A stretch of DNA of 64,000 bases from NCBI RefSeq assembly GCF_965278975.1, contig NZ_OZ257126.1, forward strand, positions 4,340,001 to 4,404,000. Direction: 5' to 3'. Both the position numbers and the translations under genes were made by a program. Under the pieces are notes generated by a model that did no database searches, was not told the origin of the DNA, and saw only the letters and a list, made by a program, of their open reading frames with translations. This DNA is from Ferrovibrio sp965278975. GTDB lineage: Bacteria; Pseudomonadota; Alphaproteobacteria; Ferrovibrionales; Ferrovibrionaceae. Below are positions 55,686 to 63,322 of the stretch, in pieces. Each line of letters opens with the position of its first letter. The stretch's first letter is position 1.

Positions 55686-56139
55686 AGCATTCGCTGCTTT
55701 GCTGCTGGCGGCGGCGTTGCTCTCGGGCCAGTCCGCCTGGGCGCAATCTACCGGCGGCGATGAGGCCCGCGCCCTGCTGGTGGCGGTGAACGCCACCCGC
55801 GCCAAGGCCGGGCTGGATACATTGCGGGAGAATCCGCAATTGCGCCGCGCCGCCGCCGATCTTGCCGACGACCTGCCGCGCTGTGGCCGCTTCAGCCACC
55901 AGGGCTGCGATGGCAGCGACTTGCGCGAGCGCCTGGCCCGCGCCGGTTATCCGCTGGCCTTCGCCGCCGAGAACCTGGCGCATGGCCCGGCCAATGCCGC
56001 CGATACCCTGGCCGCCTGGCTGGAAAGCCCGGGCCACCGGGAAAATCTGCTGCGGCCGGAATTGCGCGAGGCCGGCATCGCCGAGGGCGAATTGCTCGGC
56101 CAGCCGCTCTGGGTGATGGTACTGGGCAGCCGGCGCTGA
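55672..56139 (+). CDS. secreted CAP-domain (SCP/PR1-like) protein
   Basis: About 155 residues with a signal peptide (AFAALLLAAALLSGQSAWAQ) and a CAP domain: LLVAVNATRAKAGLDTL, the metal-site His in GRFSHQG, AENLAHG, and SPGHRENLL. CAP proteins are secreted and bind lipids or other ligands; bacterial roles vary. Starts at GTG 55672 or, one repeat unit earlier, 55657 (overlapping nrdJ by 10 bases). I chose 55672 because AAGGCG from the first repeat copy serves as its ribosome site. Confidence 0.85.
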   Translation: MFVRRAFAALLLAAALLSGQSAWAQSTGGDEARALLVAVNATRAKAGLDTLRENPQLRRAAADLADDLPRCGRFSHQGCDGSDLRERLARAGYPLAFAAENLAHGPANAADTLAAWLESPGHRENLLRPELREAGIAEGELLGQPLWVMVLGSRR

Positions 56140-56179
56140 TGCGTTTACCAAATCATCCCGACCGCCCTATACTGACGGC

Positions 56180-57115
56180 ATGACCGGCCCGAGCTATGCC
56201 CCCTGCCCGACCGACCTTGGCGACCGCCTGGATTCCCATGCGCGGTTCACACTTTCCATCGGCACCTCGGTGAAAGTCGGCCGGCAATTGAAGCTGGCCC
56301 GCACCGATCTCGGCTCCACCAAGCTGACGCGCCGCAACCTGCGCCGCATCGTGCTGCAGCAATGCCGGCTGTTCTGCACCGACATGCGCGGTGTCGATGC
56401 CGTGGAGGCAGAATTCAACGGTAGCGACATGACCGCCGCCGACCTCAGCGAAGGCAATTTCGCCCAGGCAATGATGCGCGGCGTCGATCTGAGCCGCGCC
56501 ATCCTCAACAACACGCGCTTCGACAGTGTCGATTTCCGCCCCTACACACCGCCGGAGAATGTTGCCGATGGCCAGCAGGCAACCAAACTCGGCGGCGCCA
56601 CGGCACGCGGCGCCTCCTTCGTGGCGGCGACGCTGAACGACACCATTTTCGACAAGGCGAATTTGCAGGATGCCAACTTCGCCTATGCCAGCATCACCGG
56701 CCTGTCGCTGAAAGGCGCCGATCTGCGCGGCGCCGATTTCTCTATGGCCGACATGCCGGGCGAACTGAGCGAGCAGATCATTTCCGGCGGTGGCAAGGTG
56801 CCGAAGGCGGCAAAGCCCGCCGCCGTCTACATGGCGCTGGAATCCCATGCCTCCTGGGTGCAGAGCGATGGCAAGGTGGGCCAGCGTGCCGATCTCGCCA
56901 ACTGGAACCTGGCCGGGCTCAACCTCGATGGCGCCGAACTTTCCGGCGCCAGCCTGGTAGGCGCCAACATGGCGCGCTGTTCTCTGCGCGGCGCCAAGCT
57001 GATCTGCGCCGACCTGCGCGGCGCCAACCTCTCCGCCGCCGACATCCATGGCGCCGATTTCCGCGGCGCCATGCTCGATCAGGCCTTCGGCTTCATGCCG
57101 GCGGGGAGTGTGTAG
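56180..57115 (+). CDS. pentapeptide-repeat protein
   Basis: A 311-residue protein. After an N-terminal segment of about 50 residues (ARFTLSIGTSVKVGRQLKLAR) come A(D/N)LxX repeats in two blocks, at about 55-195 and 236-300, forming a right-handed quadrilateral beta-helix. The blocks are broken by inserts (RPYTPPENVADGQQATKL and a Lys/Ala segment near 196-225). Function is unknown; some relatives protect DNA gyrase, but nothing points to that here. The stop TAG at 57113 abuts the tRNA-Lys fragment, so the original C-terminus may have been altered by the insertion. Confidence 0.85.
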   Translation: MTGPSYAPCPTDLGDRLDSHARFTLSIGTSVKVGRQLKLARTDLGSTKLTRRNLRRIVLQQCRLFCTDMRGVDAVEAEFNGSDMTAADLSEGNFAQAMMRGVDLSRAILNNTRFDSVDFRPYTPPENVADGQQATKLGGATARGASFVAATLNDTIFDKANLQDANFAYASITGLSLKGADLRGADFSMADMPGELSEQIISGGGKVPKAAKPAAVYMALESHASWVQSDGKVGQRADLANWNLAGLNLDGAELSGASLVGANMARCSLRGAKLICADLRGANLSAADIHGADFRGAMLDQAFGFMPAGSV

Positions 57116-57116
57116 A

Positions 57117-57174
57117 GTAGAGCAGCTGACTCTTAATCAGCGGGTCCCAGGTTTGAACCCTGATGCGCCCACCA
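57117..57174 (+). pseudogene. tRNA-Lys(CTT) 3' fragment, decayed
   Basis: The sequence from TAGAGC (57118) to CCA (57172-57174) matches the D-arm end, anticodon arm (GCTGA-CTCTTAA-TCAGC, anticodon CTT), variable loop, T-arm and 3' acceptor strand of tRNA-Lys. The 5' acceptor strand and D-stem start are missing. Two bases break conserved pairs: the T-loop is TTTGAAC, not TTCGAAC, and the T-stem ends CCTGA, not CCTGG. It cannot fold as a working tRNA. Confidence 0.8.
57129..57143 (+). repeat. left 15-bp direct repeat (att-like)
   Basis: ACTCTTAATCAGCGG, inside the tRNA-Lys fragment, identical to 58436-58450. The repeats are about 1.3 kb apart and bound the AT-rich islet. Confidence 0.85.
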
Positions 57175-57239
57175 TTCTCCCCAAATGGTTGCCATTGGTG
57201 AGTGCAAGCTGATCAATAAGTTGGCTTGAAATGCAGATG

Positions 57240-57266
57240 AAAAGGCTCGTATCTCTCCGGGCTTTT
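57240..57266 (+). terminator. hairpin with T-run downstream of the tRNA fragment
   Basis: AAAAGGCTCG pairs with CGGGCTTTTT (one G-T wobble) around a loop of about 8 bases. It is a classic terminator and probably came with the tRNA-Lys gene or the element that carried its 3' end. Confidence 0.6.
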
Positions 57267-57287
57267 TGCGTTGAAACGTCTAACTTT

Positions 57288-57307
57288 GGGTTGGACGCGT
57301 CCAACCC
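57288..57307. promoter_or_regulatory. 20-bp perfect palindrome inside the islet
   Basis: GGGTTGGACGCGTCCAACCC is its own reverse complement over all 20 bases. It lies 187 bp upstream of the HEPN gene start. It is GC-rich inside an AT-rich stretch and suits a dimeric DNA-binding protein, either a regulator or a recombination factor. The region 57308-57494 holds no gene I can support. Confidence 0.6.
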
Positions 57308-57494
57308 GTCCGAGTCGCAAGTGTCTGAAATCCCGCGTCGGGCCACTGATAAAATTTGGATAAGCGGCCGATTCTTGCTTCGCTGTCGCGGAGATAGGAA
57401 TAGTTGCAGCGGCAAGAATATTTTCAGAATTTCGATTCGATCCAACATAGTTTGAGGCAGCACGGGGCTATTGTTTGACCTTGTGGGGGATCAC

Positions 57495-58325
57495 ATGAAA
57501 ACCGACGTACAACGCTTCATGTTTGGCACTGGTATGATCATCGACGGTGAAGTCAATTTGCGGCCGGGCGCCGTGATCAGACCGGCCAGTCTAGCAGGCG
57601 ATGCCGTATATTTGCAGAAAAGGGCAGCTGACCAGCGCGTTCTTGGCATGCTCTACGCGTTGCATGAGTCAATTACATTTGAGTTTCAGATATCAGCATC
57701 AAGCGATCAAGCTGCCGCAATCGATATATGGAATGCTCAGTGGGATCTAATTTTTCTATCAATTATTGCGCGGCACCCTGTGTACTGGCCATTCGGTTCT
57801 GTCGGAGACTGCTCCGATAATGACAAAAGTATCTTTCTCAATAATTTGGTTTTTAGTCGTTGGGCATACCATCCCGCAAAAAAGATGCAGCAGAATCATT
57901 GGCAAACATATGCCGAGTTGATCGTCAATTTCAAAAACCTTCTAAACGATCAAAGATTCATTCATGCTACTTCGGTGGCGGCGACCCACTACAACATTAT
58001 GAATGGTTCGGTGCGCATGGCTGCGATCTGGTCTGCGATAGAAGCGTTGTTGGGCTTTGATCACGAGTTGAGTTTTAGAATATCTTCCGCTGTTGCTGTT
58101 CTCTTGGAAAAGGATGCCGAAAATAGAAAGAGACGATTTCGGCAAATAAAGAAGCTTTACAATATTCGGTCAAGGTCGGTGCACGGCGGCAAAATAGAAA
58201 ATGAAAAAGCTAATGCCGCAGCGGATCAGTCGCATCAAGTTCTTTGCGAATTGTTGATCGATTTCATTCGACGCGGCCGCCTTCTTAACCCTGAAGAGGC
58301 AGAAGTACTTTTGCTGGGTACCTAA
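57495..58325 (+). CDS. Apea-like HEPN domain protein, possible defence RNase
   Basis: A 276-residue soluble protein unlike its neighbours in base composition. The C-terminal half reads as a helical HEPN domain, with FRQIKKLYNIRSRSVHGGK holding an R-x4-H motif (Arg225, His230), the catalytic motif of HEPN RNases. The N-terminal half (residues 1-150) is mixed alpha/beta and unrecognised. HEPN proteins often act as ribonucleases in abortive infection and toxin-antitoxin systems. GGGGGA precedes ATG 57495. It is the only substantial gene in the islet and no antitoxin partner is seen. The family call comes from motif and fold impression alone. Confidence 0.65.
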   Translation: MKTDVQRFMFGTGMIIDGEVNLRPGAVIRPASLAGDAVYLQKRAADQRVLGMLYALHESITFEFQISASSDQAAAIDIWNAQWDLIFLSIIARHPVYWPFGSVGDCSDNDKSIFLNNLVFSRWAYHPAKKMQQNHWQTYAELIVNFKNLLNDQRFIHATSVAATHYNIMNGSVRMAAIWSAIEALLGFDHELSFRISSAVAVLLEKDAENRKRRFRQIKKLYNIRSRSVHGGKIENEKANAAADQSHQVLCELLIDFIRRGRLLNPEEAEVLLLGT

Positions 58326-58435
58326 AATTTGGAATGGGACTATATCTCCATGCCCAAGACTCAGCTTTCGTGGAAAGTACTGAAGAGTTGAATGCACTAA
58401 ACATTCGAACATCTTGAATATTTAGAGGGACATAA

Positions 58436-58450
58436 ACTCTTAATCAGCGG
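58436..58450 (+). repeat. right 15-bp direct repeat (att-like)
   Basis: ACTCTTAATCAGCGG, identical to 57129-57143. It ends 2 bp before the stop codon of the convergent esterase gene. The bases around it do not match the tRNA beyond the 15. Confidence 0.85.
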
Positions 58451-58452
58451 TT

Positions 58453-59388
58453 CTACAGACCTGCCTTCAGCGCCGCGCCCATTTCGGCCAGGGCCTCGCC
58501 GGCCTGCGGCAGCACCTTGCCCATGGTGATGAAGCCATGGATGGTGCCGGGGAATTCGCGGAACAGCACCTTGTTGCCGGCGGCCTGCAAGGCCTGGGCA
58601 TAGGCCGCGCCTTCATCGCGCAGCGGATCGTTGCCGGCCACCACCAGATAGGCTGGCGGCAGATTGACCAGCGATGCCGCTTTCAGCGGCGAGGCGCGCC
58701 AATCCTCGCGGTCATCCGGCCCGTTCAGATACATCATCTGGAACCAAGTCATGCTGCTATGGGTGAGCAGATGGCCGGCAGCGAATTTCTTGTGCGACTC
58801 CGTCTCCATCACCATGTTGGTGGCGGGATATATCAGCAGCTGGTACTTGATCGCCGGCTTGGCCGCATCGCGCGCCATCAGCGCCACCACGGCGGCAATA
58901 TTGCCGCCGGCAGAGTCGCCGCCCACCGCCAGGCGTTCGGGATCGATGCGGAGGTGCTTCGCCTCTTCCACCACCCAGACCAGGGCGGCATAGGCATCCT
59001 CGATGGCGGCGGGGAATTTGAATTCCGGCCCCATGCGGTAATCAACGCTGACCACGGCGCAGCCGGCATTATTCGCCAGCGTGCGGCAGACGACATCATG
59101 GGTATCGAGATCGCCAATCACCCAGCCGCCGCCATGGTAGAATACCAGCACCGGCAATACGTCTTTCTTATCCGCTTCAACGGGACGGTAGTAGCGCAGC
59201 GGGATCGGACCATTCGGTCCCGGGCAGGCGAAATTACCGACTTCGGACACTTCCGGCGGCTCGGGCGACACCGCGCCACGCGTCTCTTTGTAGAGCTTGC
59301 GCGCCGCTTCGGCGCCAATGGCTTCATAAGCCGGACGGTTGGCGGCGGCCACCGCATCAAGCAGGGCCTTGGCTTCGGGGTCGAGCAT
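58453..59388 (-). CDS. alpha/beta hydrolase of the HSL esterase family
   Basis: A 311-residue esterase/lipase with the oxyanion motif FYHGGGWVIGD, nucleophile elbow GGDSAGGN, and the later NDPLRDEGAAYAQAL (acid) and GTIHGF (His) of the hormone-sensitive-lipase family. It probably hydrolyses short-chain esters in the cytoplasm. It follows marC by 41 bp. The right repeat of the islet abuts its stop. Confidence 0.92.
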   Translation of the reverse strand: MLDPEAKALLDAVAAANRPAYEAIGAEAARKLYKETRGAVSPEPPEVSEVGNFACPGPNGPIPLRYYRPVEADKKDVLPVLVFYHGGGWVIGDLDTHDVVCRTLANNAGCAVVSVDYRMGPEFKFPAAIEDAYAALVWVVEEAKHLRIDPERLAVGGDSAGGNIAAVVALMARDAAKPAIKYQLLIYPATNMVMETESHKKFAAGHLLTHSSMTWFQMMYLNGPDDREDWRASPLKAASLVNLPPAYLVVAGNDPLRDEGAAYAQALQAAGNKVLFREFPGTIHGFITMGKVLPQAGEALAEMGAALKAGL

Positions 59389-59429
59389 GGCTTGGTGCCC
59401 TCTGATTGCCGTTCAGTATGGATTTTTAT

Positions 59430-60062
59430 TCAGTGCAGACCGGGGAACAGCCCACGCAGGCCGTTGGCAAAAATCTGCACTGCAACGGCAGCCAGCAGCA
59501 AGCCGAAAATGCGGTTGAGGATATTCAAACCGGTGCGGCCCATGCGCTGGCCGATGGGAACCGCCAGCCGCAGCACGATCCATACCGCAACGCACACAAC
59601 CATGATGGCAAGAACCACAACGCCCTGATGCAGGAAGCCATCGCCGCTCTGCATGGTGATGATGGTGGCGGAGATGGAACCAGGACCAACCAGCAGCGGC
59701 ATGGCAATCGGCACCACGCCAACGGCATCGCGCGCACCGGCTTCCGCCGCCTCTTCCGGCGTCTGCTGCTGCGGGCTCATCTGCGCGTTGACCATGCTGA
59801 GCGCCATCAGGAACAGCACGATGCCACCGCCGACCTGGAAGGCGGCCAGGCTGGCGCCCAGCAGCCGCAGGATCATGTCACCCGACAAGGCCGAGACCAC
59901 CAGCACACCGAACACGGCGATGGCCGCCGTGCGCGCGGTCTTCGCCTTCTCGGCCGCCGAGCGGCCTTCCATCAGCATCAGGAAAAGCGGGATCGCCGCG
60001 AAGGGATCCAGAATCGAGAACAGCGTGATGGCGTAGCGGATATATTCGAAGCTATCGCGCAT
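59430..60062 (-). CDS. MarC-family membrane protein
   Basis: A 210-residue protein with six hydrophobic helices and the MarC-type FSILDPFAAIPLFLMLMEG near the N-terminus and VVPIAMPLLVGPGSISATIITMQS in the middle. The family's role is unknown; E. coli MarC is not an antibiotic-resistance factor despite its name. It is 21 bp after aspS. Confidence 0.9.
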   Translation of the reverse strand: MRDSFEYIRYAITLFSILDPFAAIPLFLMLMEGRSAAEKAKTARTAAIAVFGVLVVSALSGDMILRLLGASLAAFQVGGGIVLFLMALSMVNAQMSPQQQTPEEAAEAGARDAVGVVPIAMPLLVGPGSISATIITMQSGDGFLHQGVVVLAIMVVCVAVWIVLRLAVPIGQRMGRTGLNILNRIFGLLLAAVAVQIFANGLRGLFPGLH

Positions 60063-60083
60063 ACGCCATCCTTTTCGATCCGG

Positions 60084-61868
60084 TTATTTCTTGTCGACTT
60101 CGGGTGCGTGGATGCGGATATGCAGTTCGCGCAGCTGCTTCAGCGTCACTTCGCTGGGCGCCTGCATCATCAGGTCCTGCGCCTGCTGGTTCATCGGGAA
60201 CAGCACGATCTCGCGGATATTCGGCTCATCGGCCAGCAGCATGACGATGCGGTCGATGCCCGGCGCGATGCCACCATGCGGCGGCGCGCCATACTTGAAC
60301 GCATTCAGCATGCCGCCGAACTTGCCTTCCACCACTTCGGGGCCATAGCCGGCAATCTCGAACGCCTTGTACATGATTTCCGGCTTGTGATTGCGGATCG
60401 CACCCGACGACAGCTCCACGCCGTTGCAGACGATATCGTACTGATAGGCGTTGATGGTCAGCGGATCCTGATTGTTCAGGGCCTCAAGGCCGCCCTGCGG
60501 CATCGAGAACGGGTTGTGGCTGAAATCAACCTTCTTGTCGTCCTCGTTATACTCGAACATCGGGAAGTCGACGATCCAGCAGAACTTGAAGACATTCTTC
60601 TCGCAGATATCGAGTTCGTCGCCGACGCGGATACGCGCCTGGCCGGCCAGCTTGGCGGCGGCGGCTTCCTTGTCGCAGGCAAAGAAGATGGCATCGCCAT
60701 CCTTCACATTGCCGAGCTGCTTCAGCTTGGCGATGCGCTCGGCATCCAGGAACTTGGCGATCGGGCCCTTGGCCTCGCCATTGTCAAAGATGATGTAGCC
60801 GAGGCCGGCAGCGCCTTCCTGGCGCGCCCAGTCATTCATCTTGTCGAAGAAGCTGCGCGGACGGCCAGCCGCACCCGGCGCCGGAATACCACGCACCACG
60901 CCGCCATTCTCGATGCTGCGGGCAAACACGCCGAAGCCCGAGCCACGGAACGCCTCGGTCACATCGGCGAGGATGATCGGGTTGCGCAGGTCCGGCTTGT
61001 CGGAGCCGTATTTCAGCATCGATTCACGATACGGGATGCGCGGGAATTCAGCCGGGCCACAATCGCGGCCATTGGCGAATTCCTGGAACACGCCATGGAT
61101 CACCGGGCCGACGGCGTTGAACACGTCGTCCTGCTCAACGAAGCTCATCTCGACATCGAGCTGGTAGAATTCGCCCGGCGAACGGTCCTTGCGCGCATCT
61201 TCATCGCGGAAGCAGGGCGCGATCTGGAAATAGCGGTCGAAGCCCGACACCATGATCAGCTGCTTGAACTGCTGCGGCGCCTGCGGCAGGGCGTAGAACT
61301 TGCCGGGATGGATGCGGCTCGGCACCAGGAAGTCACGCGCGCCTTCCGGCGAGGACGCCGTGAGGATCGGGGTCTGGAATTCCATGAAGCCCTGATCGGT
61401 CATGCGGCGGCGGATCGAGGAGATCACCTTCGAGCGCAGGATGATGTTGTTGTGCAGGCGCTCGCGGCGCAGATCGAGGAAACGGTACTTGAGGCGGATT
61501 TCCTCCGGGTATTCCTGGTCGCCGAATACCGGCATCGGCAATTCCTGCGCCTCGCCCAGCACTTCCACGTCGCTGACCACCAGTTCCACACCGCCGGTCG
61601 GCAGATTCGGGTTCACCGTCTCCGCCGTGCGCGCCACCACCTTGCCGGTGACCGCGATGACGAATTCGGAGCGCAGCTTTTCCAGCGCCTTGAAGGCATC
61701 CGAGCCGCTCTCGGCCACCACCTGGGTGATGCCGTAATGGTCGCGCAGGTCGATGAACATCAGGTTGCCGTGGTCGCGGCGGCGATGCACCCAGCCGGCC
61801 AGTTTGACCGTGGCGCCGACCGATTCAGCGCGCAATTGGCCACAGGTATGGGTGCGGTAGCGGGACAT
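60084..61868 (-). CDS. aspS: aspartate--tRNA ligase
   Basis: A 594-residue class II synthetase: OB-fold anticodon domain at residues 1-110 (MSRYRTHTCGQLRAESVG, GWVHRRRDHGNLMFIDLRD), then catalytic motifs QLDVEMSF and FRDEDARKDR, the bacterial GAD insert (about 290-420), and motif 3 in GIDRIVMLLADEPNIREI. It may be non-discriminating in alphaproteobacteria that use GatCAB; the sequence alone does not settle this. ATG 61868 is the family start. Divergent from rnd, with aspS-marC-esterase in one direction. Confidence 0.97.
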   Translation of the reverse strand: MSRYRTHTCGQLRAESVGATVKLAGWVHRRRDHGNLMFIDLRDHYGITQVVAESGSDAFKALEKLRSEFVIAVTGKVVARTAETVNPNLPTGGVELVVSDVEVLGEAQELPMPVFGDQEYPEEIRLKYRFLDLRRERLHNNIILRSKVISSIRRRMTDQGFMEFQTPILTASSPEGARDFLVPSRIHPGKFYALPQAPQQFKQLIMVSGFDRYFQIAPCFRDEDARKDRSPGEFYQLDVEMSFVEQDDVFNAVGPVIHGVFQEFANGRDCGPAEFPRIPYRESMLKYGSDKPDLRNPIILADVTEAFRGSGFGVFARSIENGGVVRGIPAPGAAGRPRSFFDKMNDWARQEGAAGLGYIIFDNGEAKGPIAKFLDAERIAKLKQLGNVKDGDAIFFACDKEAAAAKLAGQARIRVGDELDICEKNVFKFCWIVDFPMFEYNEDDKKVDFSHNPFSMPQGGLEALNNQDPLTINAYQYDIVCNGVELSSGAIRNHKPEIMYKAFEIAGYGPEVVEGKFGGMLNAFKYGAPPHGGIAPGIDRIVMLLADEPNIREIVLFPMNQQAQDLMMQAPSEVTLKQLRELHIRIHAPEVDKK

Positions 61869-62006
61869 GGGGGAATCCTGAATAAAAGCCGTGAAAACGA
61901 AGGGGAACAGTCGCGAAACGGGGGGGAAAGTCAAGCCGCCTGGGGTCGGTTTTTCCCTGCTGATTGTATTGGGTTGTCGCCCTAAGCGTGTTATGAGGGC
62001 CGGGAT

Positions 62007-63173
62007 ATGAACGCTGATCCGACTCCGATTACCACCACCGACGCCCTGGCCGAATTCTGCGCTTCGCTGAGCCAGGCCGAGTTTGTCACTGTCGATACCG
62101 AATTCATGCGGGAAACCACCTTCTGGCCCAAGGTCTGCCTGATCCAGGTGGCCGGCCCGGAGGAAGCCCGGGTGATCGACCCGCTGGCTGACGGCCTCGA
62201 CATGGCGCCGCTGTTCGAACTGCTGCGGAACAAGAATGTTCTGAAAGTGTTCCATGCGGCCCGGCAGGACCTGGAAATCTTCGTCCGCCAGATGGGCGAA
62301 GTGCCCGCCCCCTTGTTTGATACCCAGGTGGCGGCGATGGTCTGTGGCTTCGGCGATCAGGTGTCCTACGAGACCCTGGCCGGCAAGCTGGCCAATGCCC
62401 AGATCGACAAAAGCTCGCGCTTCACCGACTGGGCGCGCCGGCCGCTGACCGCGAAGCAGATTCTCTACGCCCTGTCGGACGTGACCTATCTGCGCAAATG
62501 CTACGAGAAGCTTTCTGCCAAGCTGCAAAAGAGCGGCCGGGCAGAATGGCTGAACGCCGAGATGGCGACGCTGACCGATCCGGCGACCTATGACCTGGCG
62601 CCGATGGATGCCTGGCGCCGCCTCAAGCCGCGCGTCACCCGCCCGGAATACCTTGCCGTGCTGCAGGCCGTGGCGGCCTGGCGCGAGACCGAGGCGCGCC
62701 AGCGCGATATCCCGCGCCAGCGCATCCTGCGCGATGAAGCCGCCATGGAAATCGCCGCCCATCCGCCCAAGAGTTCGGAAGACCTCGGCCATATCCGTGG
62801 CCTCTCCAAGGGCTTTGCCGAGGGCAAGATGGGCCAGGGCCTGCTCAGCGCCATCGCCGCCCGCATGGAGGCGCCGCGCGACACCTGGCCGCAGATCGAG
62901 CGCGAGGCGGAATTGCCGCGCGGCATCGGCCCGATTGTCGAATTGCTGAAAGTGCTGCTGAAGCAGAAATGCGACGAGCATGACGTGGCACAGAAGCTGG
63001 TTGCCGCCTCTTCCGACCTCGACAAGATCGCCGCCGATGACAATGCCGATGTGCCGGCCCTGCAAGGCTGGCGCCGCGAATTGTTCGGCAGTGATGCGCT
63101 GCGCTTGAAGCGCGGCGAACTGGCGCTGGCCGTGAACGGCAACCGCATCAAGCTGGTCGAACTGAAGAAGTAG
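62007..63173 (+). CDS. rnd: ribonuclease D
   Basis: A 388-residue 3'-5' exonuclease with the DEDD-family Exo I motif TVDTEFMRETTFWPK, Exo II in FHAARQDLEIF, and Exo III YALSDVTYLRKCYEKL, followed by an HRDC domain around residues 210-290. It trims tRNA precursors and other RNAs. It is divergent from aspS and faces ppx. A terminator follows at 63193-63225. Confidence 0.95.
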   Translation: MNADPTPITTTDALAEFCASLSQAEFVTVDTEFMRETTFWPKVCLIQVAGPEEARVIDPLADGLDMAPLFELLRNKNVLKVFHAARQDLEIFVRQMGEVPAPLFDTQVAAMVCGFGDQVSYETLAGKLANAQIDKSSRFTDWARRPLTAKQILYALSDVTYLRKCYEKLSAKLQKSGRAEWLNAEMATLTDPATYDLAPMDAWRRLKPRVTRPEYLAVLQAVAAWRETEARQRDIPRQRILRDEAAMEIAAHPPKSSEDLGHIRGLSKGFAEGKMGQGLLSAIAARMEAPRDTWPQIEREAELPRGIGPIVELLKVLLKQKCDEHDVAQKLVAASSDLDKIAADDNADVPALQGWRRELFGSDALRLKRGELALAVNGNRIKLVELKK

Positions 63174-63192
63174 GCGGCTCTGTTGCCCAGAG

Positions 63193-63225
63193 ATGCCCGG
63201 ATCAAGTCCGGGCATGACGTTTTTT
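63193..63225 (+). terminator. rho-independent terminator after rnd
   Basis: ATGCCCGGA (63193-63201) pairs with TCCGGGCAT (63207-63215) around TCAAG, followed by GACG and TTTTTT. Its 3' side GGGCATGACGTTTTT is shared with the terminator at 44144-44178, so this may be a copy of a dispersed terminator-type repeat. Confidence 0.8.
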
Positions 63226-63230
63226 ATACT

Positions 63231-63302
63231 CGTCACCCTGGCGAAAGCCAGGGTCCCATTTCATGGCACAAAAATGGGATTCTCGCATGCGCGAGAATGA
63301 CA
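63231..63302. repeat. composite three-hairpin intergenic repeat
   Basis: Three adjacent hairpins: CCCTGGC/GCCAGGG around GAAA, CCCATTT/AAATGGG around a 10-base loop, and ATTCTCGC/GCGAGAAT around ATGC. GTCA and TGAC close the ends. It looks like a dispersed palindromic (REP-type) element of alphaproteobacteria, lying between rnd and ppx. Confidence 0.7.
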
Positions 63303-63322
63303 AGCAAGGAGAGCAATCACCC

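Larger units (their letters stand above)
57116..58452. mobile_element. AT-rich islet bounded by tRNA-Lys-derived direct repeats
   Basis: This 1.3-kb stretch fills the gap between two convergent host genes, whose stop codons end at 57115 and 58453. It is clearly richer in A and T than either flank. A 15-bp repeat, ACTCTTAATCAGCGG, lies at 57129-57143 and at 58436-58450; the left copy is the anticodon arm of a decayed tRNA-Lys(CTT) fragment. That is the crossover region of many tyrosine-recombinase att sites. No integrase or transposase gene is present, so it looks like a relic or a passenger of a larger element. Confidence 0.7.

Noticed and set aside
53216..55690. Long open frame on the strand opposite nrdJ (over 800 codons)
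   Set aside because: It lies antisense to a clearly coding gene; high-GC coding DNA often leaves the opposite frame open, and its translation shows no family features.
57099..57174. Functional tRNA-Lys
   Set aside because: The 5' acceptor strand does not pair with TGCGCCC and the T-arm has two disabling changes.
57231..57455. Small plus-strand frame of 74 codons in the islet before the HEPN gene
   Set aside because: It spans the terminator hairpin and the palindrome, lacks a ribosome site, and shows no family features; an antitoxin role cannot be supported.
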